From positions 1 to 38,181 of the IMG/VR virus record IMGVR_UViG_3300033553_000282: 38,181 nucleotides of DNA; one strand, given 5' to 3'. The DNA is from a virus. Positions 1 through 8,749 of the stretch are shown piece by piece. A model generated the notes under the pieces. The model was not told where the DNA came from, made no database searches, and saw only the letters and a list, made by a program, of their open reading frames with translations. The number at the start of each line of letters is the position of its first letter. Within the stretch, counting starts at the first letter, position 1. A program made the position numbers and the translations under genes.

Positions 1-141
1 CGAAAAAACTGACCGGCCGGCCGGAGCTGCGCCAAGCATTCCGGCTGGCCGCCTTGATGCGATGCCCGGTCGGCGAACTCGGCGAACGGATGACGGCCGA
101 GGAGTTTGGATTGTGGCTCGCCTGGCTGGAAAACGAACCCG
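1..141. repeat. Terminal direct repeat, left copy (contig circularity overlap)
   Basis: These 141 bases are identical to the last 141 bases of the window. The repeat starts and ends inside the tail chaperone coding sequence and not at a packaging or attachment site. A fixed 141-base overlap is what a de Bruijn assembler with k=141 leaves at the ends of a circular contig. I read it as an assembly signature of a circular map, not as a physical terminal repeat. Confidence 0.93.
3..51 (+). promoter_or_regulatory. Programmed -1 ribosomal frameshift signal in the tail chaperone gene
   Basis: The slippery heptamer A AAA AAC lies at 3-9 (also 38043-38049), in the correct phase for the upstream G frame: codons CGA AAA AAC, then the stop TGA. 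Four bases later a strong hairpin can form between 14-24 and 41-51. It has 11 pairs, almost all G-C with one G-U, and a loop of about 16 nt. A heptamer, a short spacer, a stable stem and an immediate zero-frame stop are the classic parts of a -1 frameshift signal. The same strategy is conserved in tail chaperone genes of lambda-like phages (G and GT). Confidence 0.85.
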
Positions 142-335
142 CCGACGCGGCCGTCCTCTGGGCGAGCCTCATGGCGGCGATCGCCAACGGCCCCATGCGC
201 AAGCGCGACAAATCGAATTTTACCGCGGCCGATTTTCTGTCGCCCGAGCGCTGGCAAGCACCCCCCGAGCCGAGCGCGCCGGCCACCCGCGCACAGACCG
301 CGGCGGCGTTGCGCGCGATGTTCAAGCGAGGTTGA
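9..335 (+). CDS. Tail assembly chaperone T extension (expressed as the GT frameshift product)
   Basis: This frame is open from the slippery site and gives 108 residues, which added to the 109 of the upstream frame would make a 217-residue GT fusion. The part just after the shift (LTGRPELRQAFRLAALM) and the following segment with GELGERMTAEEFGLWLAWLENEP look like the conserved T domain of siphovirus tail chaperones, which links the tape measure protein to tail tube subunits during tail assembly. An independent start at TTG 54 or ATG 57 would cut off clearly coding sequence, so frameshift expression is preferred. The stop is four bases before the tape measure ATG. This gene and its upstream partner are split by the contig ends. 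Confidence 0.85.
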   Translation: MTGRPELRQAFRLAALMRCPVGELGERMTAEEFGLWLAWLENEPADAAVLWASLMAAIANGPMRKRDKSNFTAADFLSPERWQAPPEPSAPATRAQTAAALRAMFKRG

Positions 336-338
336 CCC

Positions 339-3113
339 ATGGTGACTAGAAAGGCCAAAGTCGAGATCTCCGCGGTCGACAAGACCAAGGCGGGGATCGA
401 GAGCGCGAAGCGCAACATCGATAGCCTCAAGAACTCCGCGAGCGGCGCGCTCCTGCGCTTTGGTGCGATCGGCGCGGCGATCGGCAGCGCGATCGCCGGC
501 GCCAGCCTCAAAGGCCTCATCGACGCCGGCGACCAGCTCGCCAAGCTCAGCCAAAAAACCGGCATATCCGCCGAGAGCCTTTCCGTTTTGCGCTACGCTG
601 GCCAGCTCGCCGGCGTCGAGGTAGAGGATCTCGCCAAAGGGCTCAACAAGCTCGCCGTAAACATGGCCGACGCCGCACGCGGCGGCAAGGAAACCGGCGC
701 CGCCTTCACCGCCATCGGCGTCAAAGTACAGGCCGCCGGCGGACACTTGCGCAACACCGACGAGGTGCTCGGCGATATCGCCGATCGGTTCGCCAGCTAT
801 GAGGATGGCGCAGAAAAGGCCGCGATCGCCACCGCGCTTTTCGGCAAAAACGGCGCCGCCCTGATCCCGTTTTTGAACCAGGGCCGGCGCGGCCTGGCGG
901 AAATGAAAGAGGAGGCCCAGCGCCTCGGGATCATTTTTTCGGGCGACCTGGCGCGCAAATCCGAGGAATTTAACGACAACCTGACGCGCATGAGCGCGCT
1001 CCTCGATGGCCTGAAAATGTCCATCCTGCCGGGCGTGGTCGAGTGGCTCAACAAAATGGCCGCCGAGCTCCTCGCCGGCCAGGCCGCATTTGGCGGTTTT
1101 GGCCGCGCGCTGGTCGGCCTCGGCCTGGGCACGAGCCCCTTCACCACCTACGGCGAAGGCGCCCGCAACGCGCGCGAGGAAATCGAACGGCTCGAGGCCT
1201 CGATCCGGCGCATCGGGCCCGACAATCCCCTCCTCGCCGGCACCGGATACCCCGAGCAACTCAAATACGCCCAGCAGCGCCTCGCCTACTTTCAAGGCCA
1301 ACAGGAGCGCGAGGCGCTCGCCGCCGGCGCCGGCGTCACCGATACCCGCGGCATCCTGCGCACGCCCCCCAAAGGCAAGGCGCCCCGCATGGCCAGCGCC
1401 AACGCCGGCGGCGAAGCCGATGCGCTGCGCCGCAAGCAATTCGAGGGCGACCTCAAGAAACTGCAGCAGGGCCTCGCCAATGAGCGCGACCTCTTCACTT
1501 TTCACAATTCGCAGCTCAGCCGCCTCTATGCCGAGGGCGAGCTTTCCATCGATAAATACTTCGACGCCCGCGACGCGGCGCAAAAGGAATTTCTCACCAA
1601 GCAAAGCGCATCGATCGACGCCGAAATCGCGTTGCTCGAGAAATACAAAGCCAAGGCGACCAAGGGCGCCGATCGGGAGGATTTTAGCAACCGCATCACC
1701 GAGGCGCTCGTCCGCCAGGCCGTCGCCCACCGCGAGGCCGGCCAGGCCGCCACCGATTCGGAGGCGCAGCGCACCGCCGCGGTGCGCAACTTCATCAGCG
1801 CCGTTTATGAGCTCGACGCCCAGCTCGCCGATATGGCCGGCGACGAATACGGCGCCGCGGTGCTACGCAACGCCCAAAAACTCGCCGACGCCGCTGCTCT
1901 CTTGGCCAAGGGCGGCGGCGATCCGGCACGCCTGGTGGCGCTGCGCGACCTGTTGAACCTGCAGACCGAGCAGGCGCGCGTGCAAACCACGCTCGCCCAA
2001 CTGGCCGAGCGCCAGGCCGTCGCCGAGGAGGCCTACCAGGTGAGCGCGCGCGCGCGCGGCATCGGACTCCTCGAGCAGGAGCGCGCGATCTACATGATGC
2101 GCAGCGCCTCGCTCGAGCAACTCAAGGCGCTCAGCGAACAGGCCGCGGCCCTCGCCGATCGCAGCGCCGACCCGCGCGTGCGCCTATTCGCCGACCAACT
2201 CGCGCTCACGCTGGCCAAAGCGCGCGAGGAAATCGACCCGACCGTGCAACGCTTGAATGCGGCCACCGACCAAGCCGCCGACAACCTCGCGCGCGCCGCC
2301 GAGGATGCGATCATCAATTTCGGCAGCATCCGCGACATTCTGCAGGGCCTCGGCAATGACCTCTTGCGCCTGGGCACGCAGGTACTCGTCACCGACCCGC
2401 TGCGCGAGGCCGCCAAGGGCTATTTTAAAGGCCTCACCGCCCAAACCGGCGCCGCCGATATGCTGCGCGGCGGGCCGGCCGGCCCTGGCGCCGATGCCGT
2501 CAAAACGCTCGCCACCAGCGCCAGCGCCGGCACCGATGCCCTAAAAGGCATGGCCGATTCGCTGGGCATCACCTCTACCGCGCTCGCCGCCATCCCCAGC
2601 GCCGCGGCCACGCCGCTCGCCGCCTCGTTTGCCGCACTCACCGCCGCCGCACAAAGCGCCGCCGCCGCACTCGCCGCGGTGGCCGCTACGGGCGGCGGCG
2701 GCGGCGGCGGCGCCGCCGGCTCGGCCCTCGCCGGAATGTTTAGCGGCGCCTTTTCCAGCAGCGGCGCCGCCAGCTCGGCCCAGGCCGCGGCCCTGCGCGC
2801 GCAATGGTTCCACGATGGCGGCATCGTCGGCGCCGGCGGGCGCTCGGGAATCGTGCCGGCCGGCATTTTCACCGACGCCCCACGCTACCACCGCGGCGGC
2901 CTGGCCGGCGACGAAGTGCCGGCGATCCTGCGCCGCGGCGAAGAAGTGCTCACCGCTGCGGATCCGCGCCACCGCGACAACGCGCCGGCGCGCGGCGGCA
3001 ACGTCTACAACATGAACATCAACGTGCCGCGCGACACGGACCGAATGACCGCCACCCAAATCGCCAACCGCATCGCCGCGCGTGCCGCCTTCGCGTCGCG
3101 CCGCAACGGATAA
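339..3113 (+). CDS. Tail tape measure protein
   Basis: A 924-residue protein directly after the chaperones, which is the invariant siphovirus position for the tape measure protein that sets tail length. The N-terminus is basic and helical, followed by a small hydrophobic, glycine/alanine-rich segment near residues 45-65. Long Ala/Glu/Arg-rich helical stretches fill the middle. The region near residues 690-830 is very low in complexity, with Ala and Gly runs (a GGC repeat at about 2690-2715). The C-terminus carries glycine-rich motifs (FHDGGIVGAGG, RRGEEVLTAADPRH) that are common at the end of prophage tape measures. If the usual figure of about 1.5 angstrom per residue holds, the tail would be about 140 nm long. 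The start ATG lies six bases after a GAGG ribosome-binding site. Confidence 0.93.
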   Translation: MVTRKAKVEISAVDKTKAGIESAKRNIDSLKNSASGALLRFGAIGAAIGSAIAGASLKGLIDAGDQLAKLSQKTGISAESLSVLRYAGQLAGVEVEDLAKGLNKLAVNMADAARGGKETGAAFTAIGVKVQAAGGHLRNTDEVLGDIADRFASYEDGAEKAAIATALFGKNGAALIPFLNQGRRGLAEMKEEAQRLGIIFSGDLARKSEEFNDNLTRMSALLDGLKMSILPGVVEWLNKMAAELLAGQAAFGGFGRALVGLGLGTSPFTTYGEGARNAREEIERLEASIRRIGPDNPLLAGTGYPEQLKYAQQRLAYFQGQQEREALAAGAGVTDTRGILRTPPKGKAPRMASANAGGEADALRRKQFEGDLKKLQQGLANERDLFTFHNSQLSRLYAEGELSIDKYFDARDAAQKEFLTKQSASIDAEIALLEKYKAKATKGADREDFSNRITEALVRQAVAHREAGQAATDSEAQRTAAVRNFISAVYELDAQLADMAGDEYGAAVLRNAQKLADAAALLAKGGGDPARLVALRDLLNLQTEQARVQTTLAQLAERQAVAEEAYQVSARARGIGLLEQERAIYMMRSASLEQLKALSEQAAALADRSADPRVRLFADQLALTLAKAREEIDPTVQRLNAATDQAADNLARAAEDAIINFGSIRDILQGLGNDLLRLGTQVLVTDPLREAAKGYFKGLTAQTGAADMLRGGPAGPGADAVKTLATSASAGTDALKGMADSLGITSTALAAIPSAAATPLAASFAALTAAAQSAAAALAAVAATGGGGGGGAAGSALAGMFSGAFSSSGAASSAQAAALRAQWFHDGGIVGAGGRSGIVPAGIFTDAPRYHRGGLAGDEVPAILRRGEEVLTAADPRHRDNAPARGGNVYNMNINVPRDTDRMTATQIANRIAARAAFASRRNG

Positions 3114-3116
3114 GCC

Positions 3117-3758
3117 ATGGCATTCATCGAAAGCCCCCGCTTTCCCGATGACGTCGCCCTCGACGGCATGGAGGGCGGCCCGCGCTACCGCACCGAAATC
3201 GTCGTGGTAGCCGGCGGCGCCGAACAACGCAATATCGCCTGGGCCCTCGACCTGGGCAGTTGGAATTTAGCCACCGGCATCAAAACCCCCTCCAACTTCG
3301 AGGCAGTCCGCGACCTTTTCCACATGGCCCGCGGCCGCGCCCATGGGTTTCGCTTGCGCGATTGGTCGGACTATGGGTGCTCCTACTCCCGCGGAATTAT
3401 CGTGATGCTCAGCACCACCGTCGGCCAGCTCCACAAGCGCCGCGGCTTCGGCGTGTTCGAGGATCGCATCATCACCAAACCCGTCGCCGGCACCGTAACC
3501 GTGCGCCGCACCCGCGCCGGCGTGCCCAGCGATATCAGCGTCACCCTCGACGCCACCACCGGCGGCGTGACGATCGCCGGCCACCAGGCCGGCGACACCT
3601 ACGCCTGGGCCGGCGAATTCGACCGGCCGGTGCGCTTCGACACCGATGAGCTGATGGTGACGCAGACCGGGCCGGCGCGCTACGAGGATGGCCGGCCGCT
3701 GCTCTCCTGCGATTCGCTCCCCCTGGTCGAAATCCGCGTGCCGGGCGCCGTCGCATGA
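3117..3758 (+). CDS. DUF2460 distal tail / baseplate hub protein
   Basis: A 213-residue protein three bases after the tape measure gene. The opening AFIESPRFPDDVALDGMEGGPRYRTEI and the segment with ARGRAHGFRLRDWSDY match the DUF2460 family, which in gene transfer agents and related siphophages is the distal tail protein (Orfg12 position). It would form the hexameric ring joining the tube to the hub. It is followed by the same partners as in those systems: DUF2163, an NlpC/P60 peptidase and a large tip protein. Family assignment is by recognition of the sequence and gene order. Confidence 0.85.
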   Translation: MAFIESPRFPDDVALDGMEGGPRYRTEIVVVAGGAEQRNIAWALDLGSWNLATGIKTPSNFEAVRDLFHMARGRAHGFRLRDWSDYGCSYSRGIIVMLSTTVGQLHKRRGFGVFEDRIITKPVAGTVTVRRTRAGVPSDISVTLDATTGGVTIAGHQAGDTYAWAGEFDRPVRFDTDELMVTQTGPARYEDGRPLLSCDSLPLVEIRVPGAVA

Positions 3759-4864
3759 AGCTCGGCATCTCCGCCTCGCTCGCGGCGCACTACGCCGGCG
3801 AAAGCATCAGCATCACGCAATGCTGGAAGGTCACGCTACGCGACCCCCAGCCGAACGGCACCGTGCTCGGGTTCACCGCGCTCGACCGGGATATCACTTT
3901 CGGCGGCGTGACCTACCTGGCCGCCTCGGGATTCATCCCGCAGAACGTCGAAACGCAAACAAAGCTCGCCGTCGACAATACCCAAGTGATCGGCGTGCTC
4001 GACTCCGCCATCATCACCCATGATGACCTGACCGCGGGCCGCTGGGATTTTGCGCGCGTCGAGCTCCTGCAAGTGAATTGGCAAGACCCGGCCGCCGACG
4101 TCGACATTCTGATGACCGGCAACCTCGGCGAAGTCTCGATCGATGGCAACCAGTACACCGCCGAGCTGCGCGGCCTTACCGCCGCCTATGCACACAACGT
4201 CGGCGAGGTCTACACGATCACGTGCCGCGCGGCGCTCGGTGACGCGCGCTGCGGCGTGAACCTGGCGCCCCTGACCGTCACCGGCACGCTCTCGGCAGTA
4301 TCCGCCGGCGGCCTGGTGCTCAGCGACCCGGCCCGCACCGAACCGGGCCCCATCGGCGGCAAGGCCATCACCAACATCACCCGCGACATGCTCCCACTTG
4401 TCTCGGTCGCCGCGCACGGTTTCGTCGCGCAGCAAATTATCTACATCGCCGGCGTGCTCGGAATGCTCGATATTAATGGCGATAACTACGTCATCGCCAC
4501 CGTTCCCAACGCAAACAGCTTCACGCTCGCCGGCGTCGATACCAGCGACTTCGGCGCCTACACCAGCGGCGGCACCGCAACGCCGCAGGGCGACGCCGGC
4601 TATTTTGACTACGGCATTATGACGATGCTAACCGGCGCCAGCGCCGGGCTCGCGATGGAGGTCAAAGCCTATTCGCCGGCAACGCTTACGCTCCAACTCC
4701 AATTCCCGCGCGGCGTCGCCCCCGGCGACACCTATTCGCTCGTCGCCGGATGCGGCAAGCGCTTCGCCGAGGATTGCGTCGCGCGTCACGCCAATGGCGA
4801 CAACTTTCGAGGCGAGCCGCATCTCCCCGGCATCGATCGATCATTGCGCATAGGAGGCCAGTAA
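3755..4864 (+). CDS. DUF2163 / BR0599-type tail hub protein
   Basis: A 369-residue protein whose ATG overlaps the stop of the DUF2460 gene (ATGA), so translation is probably coupled. The N-terminal part resembles DUF2163. The C-terminal part, from about residue 285, has the BR0599 signature: a GYFDYG start, two cysteines in CGKRFAEDC, and NFRGEPHLPG near the end. It corresponds to Orfg13, the hub protein that seats the peptidase and tip protein. An inserted segment at about residues 205-275 (VAAHGFVAQQIIYIAGVLG and onward) looks like a small accessory beta domain. Confidence 0.85.
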   Translation: MKLGISASLAAHYAGESISITQCWKVTLRDPQPNGTVLGFTALDRDITFGGVTYLAASGFIPQNVETQTKLAVDNTQVIGVLDSAIITHDDLTAGRWDFARVELLQVNWQDPAADVDILMTGNLGEVSIDGNQYTAELRGLTAAYAHNVGEVYTITCRAALGDARCGVNLAPLTVTGTLSAVSAGGLVLSDPARTEPGPIGGKAITNITRDMLPLVSVAAHGFVAQQIIYIAGVLGMLDINGDNYVIATVPNANSFTLAGVDTSDFGAYTSGGTATPQGDAGYFDYGIMTMLTGASAGLAMEVKAYSPATLTLQLQFPRGVAPGDTYSLVAGCGKRFAEDCVARHANGDNFRGEPHLPGIDRSLRIGGQ

Positions 4865-5278
4865 GTGCCAACGCGCGCCGACGTCGTGGCCGCTGCGCGC
4901 TCCTATTTGGGCGTGCGCTGGCACCACCAGGGACGCAATCGCGCCGGGCTGGATTGCGTCGGCCTGGTGGTCGTTGTGGCCCAAGAGCTCGGGCTGAGCA
5001 CCTACGATCCCCAGGACTACGGCCGCACCCCGGATGCTGTGCAAATGCGCGCGCAGCTCGCCGCTCACCTCGACCCGCGCCGCACACCCGCGCCGGGCGA
5101 CGTCATCCTGCTGCGCTATGACCGCTTCCCTCTACATATGGGCATCGCCAGCGAGCTCAACGGCGAGCTGGCGATCGTGCACGCATTCGCAACGATGCGC
5201 CGCGTGGTCGAGCACCGGCTCGATGCCACCTGGCTCGCGCGCGTCGTTTCCGCCCACGCTTTTCGCGGGATCGCATAA
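4865..5278 (+). CDS. NlpC/P60-family tail peptidoglycan hydrolase
   Basis: A 137-residue cysteine peptidase of the NlpC/P60 superfamily. It starts at GTG directly after the TAA of the previous gene. The nucleophile Cys31 sits in LDCVGLV, and likely catalytic or structural histidines are His91 (PLHMGI) and His106 (VHAF). In this gene order (Orfg14) the enzyme is carried in the tail tip and cuts murein peptides during DNA entry. The protein is the usual length for the phage subfamily and has no signal peptide, as expected for a virion component. Confidence 0.88.
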   Translation: MPTRADVVAAARSYLGVRWHHQGRNRAGLDCVGLVVVVAQELGLSTYDPQDYGRTPDAVQMRAQLAAHLDPRRTPAPGDVILLRYDRFPLHMGIASELNGELAIVHAFATMRRVVEHRLDATWLARVVSAHAFRGIA

Positions 5279-8200
5279 TGGCCGAGCTCGCCATCGCTTA
5301 TGCGGGATCGCTGATCGGCGGCGCCGCCATCACCGGAACCGTGATGGGACTCTCGGGCGCCGCTTTCGGCTGGATGGCCGGCTCGATGCTCGGCTCGATC
5401 CTGTTTGCCCCCAAGGCGCCCGACGGCCCGCGCATTTCCGACCTGTCAATTCAAACCAGCACCTACGGGCAACCGATCCCGCGCATTTTCGGAACCGCGC
5501 GCATCGCCGGCAACGTGATATGGGCGACCGACCTGGTGGAGCACGCCGGCGGCGGCGGTAAAAAGGGCGGCACCAGCTATAGCTATACGGTGAGCTTTGC
5601 CGTGGCCCTTTGCGAAGGGCCGATCGTTGGCGTGCGGCGCATTTGGGCCGACGGGAAACTGATTTACGATATCCGCCCCACCAATACCGGCGACCAGCAA
5701 GCCTTCACCGCGCTCGCCATGGTGGTCTATCCCGGCGACGAGGTGCAGGGCGTCGACCCGACCATCGCCGCCCATCAAGGCGACACCCCCGCTTATCGCG
5801 GCCTGGCCTACGTGGTATTCACCGAGCTCGAGCTCACCAAGTACGGCAACCGCATCCCAAACCTCACCTTCGAGGTGGTCACCGCGGGCAGCATGGTTCA
5901 AGAGGTCGACATTGAGCAATATGGGGAGCGCTACACCACGACCGGCGATTTTGTATTCAGCGCCGACATGGACAGCAACGGCTCGCTATGGCTCAACACC
6001 CTCACCGGGCACGCCGACCCCGCTGACGGCGAATTTAATTTTTCGGCCCCAGGCCAGGCGCAAGTACACGTTTACGACCCCGTTGCGCGCCAGCTCAAAC
6101 GCATAATTGGCATTCCGCTCGAAACCGTCGAAGTACAGTACGGCTCGCACAGTTGCTATCCCATCGGCGGCCACGGCATTTGCTACGGTGATGCCTTTTA
6201 CGTCGGGCGAGGCGCCCCCGGCGTGACACGGCTACCTTCGATCCCCTGCGAACCTCCGAGCAACGACTACTGCGGCAACCCGAACCCCTACGCGCACGGC
6301 TACTACTTCAAAGAGCCGGGCACCGCCGAGCCAATCCGCGATAGTGCCTCGAGCGGCCAATTCGAAAACGCTTTTTATTGGCCATCCGTGCCGGTGCGTT
6401 ACGCCGAGGCCCATGTCGCAATGTGCGGCGGAAACGGCCTTTCGGGCGGCTTTGGCGTCGGTTTTCGATTCCCAACCGTCGGGTTTGGTGCAACGCCACA
6501 GCAAGACCGCCCTAACAATCCCTGCGTCTGCCCCGATGATGGGAAGGTGCCCAACTACTTCGATGGCAACTACGTCCGACTGCCATCGTGGGGTTTTCGT
6601 GCCATCGCAACAGGCGAGCATGGCGCCTGGGCCCAAGGCTACGCGGCGGGCGCCGGCGGCTCATTCCTCTCCACGGATGATACAGGTGGGGATGATACAG
6701 GTGGTTTTATCCTTCCCGGTAGCTCGGTCAAGATGCCGGCGGCCTGTTGGGATGACACGCGCGGGCTCATTTGGTCATTTGCCGGCGACTCACAAAATGA
6801 GCTCTATGCCTGGGGCACGGCCGCCGGTTTTGCGTTTCCGGCGGTGCCCGGCACATCCCAGGGAAATAATGTGCGCGGCGTCACCGTCGATAAAACCACC
6901 GGGCATTTGCGCATCATCAAGGGCGGCGGCGCACTCCACACCCCGTCGCTCATCCTGTTCAACCCCGATACGCTCACCGTGCTCGAGGAGGTGACACTCA
7001 CCGGGCTCAGCCTGGCCAATACCACCGGGCGCCTGTTCGATATGCCGGCGCAGCGTCAGGTGGTTTTTGCAAACGGCTATGGCCTGTACTGGATAACCTA
7101 CGGTGCGCACATGGACGCGCGCCCGGCGATCCTCGCCGATATTGTCACCGCACTCTCACTCGACGCCGGGCTCACCACCGCGCAAATCGACGTCACCGAG
7201 CTCACCGATGAGGTGCTCGGCTACGTCGTGCCCCGCCAGGCCCCGACGCGCGCCGCGCTCGAGCCCCTGATGATGGCGTTTTTCTTTGACGCCGTGGAGA
7301 GCGAGGGAAAAATCAAATTCGTTAAGCGCGGCAAACCGCCGGCGCTCACCATCGACGCGGCCGACCTCGGCGCCCATGAGCTCGGCCAGGCCGCGCCGGC
7401 ACTCCTCGGGCTCACGCGCACCGATGAGCTCGATTTGCCCCGTAGCATCAGCATCCGATACATCAACCCCGAGGCCGACTATCAGACCAGCGTGCAAAGC
7501 GCGCGCCGACAAACCGTGCTCGCGCGCGCCGAACTGACCCCCGAAATCCCGGTGGTTCTCCCCGACGCGCACGCCAAGGCCGTCGCCGATATCGGACTCT
7601 ACGCCGCATGGGTCGCACGCACCACCGCCACCTGGTCGACCACGCTGAAATATGCCCGCGTCGAGCCCACCGACGTCGTGACCATCGACGGCAACCTGAT
7701 CCGCGTCACAAAACGCTCGCTACAGCGCAATGTGCTCAGCTTCGAGGGCAGTTTCGACACCGGCCGCATCATCACCGCCGGCGCCGTCGCGGGCAACATC
7801 TACGCGAGCGGCCAGGTGATCGTCACCTATGGGCAATCCCGCCTCAACTTGCTCGACGTCGCGCTCCTCGATGACGCCCACGACACGACCGGATTTTACG
7901 TCGCGGCCGCCGGCCTCACCTCGCCCTGGCCTGGCGCGCAACTCATCCAAAGCACCGACGGCGGCGCCAATTACTCGGCGCTCATCAATATCATCGACCC
8001 GGCCACCCAGGGTTACGCGCACGGCACGCTCGCCGACTTCGCGCAAAACACCTTTGACGAATTCAACACCGTCACCGTTACGCTCACCAGCGGCACGCTC
8101 GAGAGCACCACCGAGCTCGCGGTGCTCAATGGTGCCAACCGCGCCATCCTCGGAATCGAGCTCCTCCAGTTCAAGCGCGCCACGCTCAACATCGATGGCA

Positions 8201-8748
8201 CGTACACCCTCAGCGGGCTTTTGCGCGGGCGCCGCGGTTCACCGACCACCGGGCACGCCGCCGGCGAGCGCTTTGTCCTGGTTTCCGGCGCCATCCTGCC
8301 CCTCACCGCATCCCCCGCCGAAATCGGCCTGGCGCGACTCTATAAAGGCGTCACGCTCGGCGCGAGCTACGCCTCGGCCGATGCGCAAACCTTCACGAAC
8401 CACGCGCGCCGCCTCCTCTGCCTCGCCCCGGTGCACTTGGGCGGCGGGCGCAACAGCGCCGGCGACGTCACGATCCATTGCACGCGCCGCACCCGCCTCG
8501 ATGGCGCCTGGCGCGATGGCGTCGACGCCGGGCTCGGCGAAGCGCTCGAGCAATACGCATTCGACATTGGCAACGATCCGCAAATTTCGGTCGTAATGCG
8601 CACGATCCCCACCACCACGCCGAGCATCGTCTACACCGCGGCGCAACAGGTCGCCGACTTCGGCGGCCTCGAGGCGCCCGTCTATGTGCGCGTCTGCCAA
8701 ATCAACGCGACCACCGGCCGCGGCGATTACGTACTAGGAGCAATTTGA
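5278..8748 (+). CDS. Tail tip / host-specificity protein with a large inserted domain
   Basis: A 1156-residue protein that starts in a TAATG overlap with the peptidase gene. Residues 1-200 and about 615-1156 match the tip protein of gene transfer agents and related phages (Orfg15/gpJ-like). They include a glycine-rich N-terminus (LIGGAAITGTVMGLSGAAFG), the repeated QPIPRIFGTARIAGNVIW-type segment, a tail_3-like domain (APTRAALEPLMMAFFFDAV near residues 655-675), and a C-terminal domain with LSGLLRGRRGSPTTGHAAGE. Between about 203 and 613 lies an unrelated Cys-rich, Tyr/Trp/Gly-rich insertion that reads like a beta-propeller. The insertion has more mixed base and codon use than its flanks. Inside it, at 6673-6710, a 15-bp unit encoding DDTGG is duplicated. 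Confidence 0.88.
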   Translation: MAELAIAYAGSLIGGAAITGTVMGLSGAAFGWMAGSMLGSILFAPKAPDGPRISDLSIQTSTYGQPIPRIFGTARIAGNVIWATDLVEHAGGGGKKGGTSYSYTVSFAVALCEGPIVGVRRIWADGKLIYDIRPTNTGDQQAFTALAMVVYPGDEVQGVDPTIAAHQGDTPAYRGLAYVVFTELELTKYGNRIPNLTFEVVTAGSMVQEVDIEQYGERYTTTGDFVFSADMDSNGSLWLNTLTGHADPADGEFNFSAPGQAQVHVYDPVARQLKRIIGIPLETVEVQYGSHSCYPIGGHGICYGDAFYVGRGAPGVTRLPSIPCEPPSNDYCGNPNPYAHGYYFKEPGTAEPIRDSASSGQFENAFYWPSVPVRYAEAHVAMCGGNGLSGGFGVGFRFPTVGFGATPQQDRPNNPCVCPDDGKVPNYFDGNYVRLPSWGFRAIATGEHGAWAQGYAAGAGGSFLSTDDTGGDDTGGFILPGSSVKMPAACWDDTRGLIWSFAGDSQNELYAWGTAAGFAFPAVPGTSQGNNVRGVTVDKTTGHLRIIKGGGALHTPSLILFNPDTLTVLEEVTLTGLSLANTTGRLFDMPAQRQVVFANGYGLYWITYGAHMDARPAILADIVTALSLDAGLTTAQIDVTELTDEVLGYVVPRQAPTRAALEPLMMAFFFDAVESEGKIKFVKRGKPPALTIDAADLGAHELGQAAPALLGLTRTDELDLPRSISIRYINPEADYQTSVQSARRQTVLARAELTPEIPVVLPDAHAKAVADIGLYAAWVARTTATWSTTLKYARVEPTDVVTIDGNLIRVTKRSLQRNVLSFEGSFDTGRIITAGAVAGNIYASGQVIVTYGQSRLNLLDVALLDDAHDTTGFYVAAAGLTSPWPGAQLIQSTDGGANYSALINIIDPATQGYAHGTLADFAQNTFDEFNTVTVTLTSGTLESTTELAVLNGANRAILGIELLQFKRATLNIDGTYTLSGLLRGRRGSPTTGHAAGERFVLVSGAILPLTASPAEIGLARLYKGVTLGASYASADAQTFTNHARRLLCLAPVHLGGGRNSAGDVTIHCTRRTRLDGAWRDGVDAGLGEALEQYAFDIGNDPQISVVMRTIPTTTPSIVYTAAQQVADFGGLEAPVYVRVCQINATTGRGDYVLGAI

Positions 8749-8749
8749 C

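Noticed and set aside
1-141. Possible true direct terminal repeats used for packaging
   Set aside because: The repeat lies within a gene, the terminase is a cos-type gpA family member, and 141 is a common assembler k value.
2690-2720. GGC trinucleotide run in the tape measure gene as a regulatory repeat
   Set aside because: It encodes a Gly run in a low-complexity part of the protein and fits the local composition.
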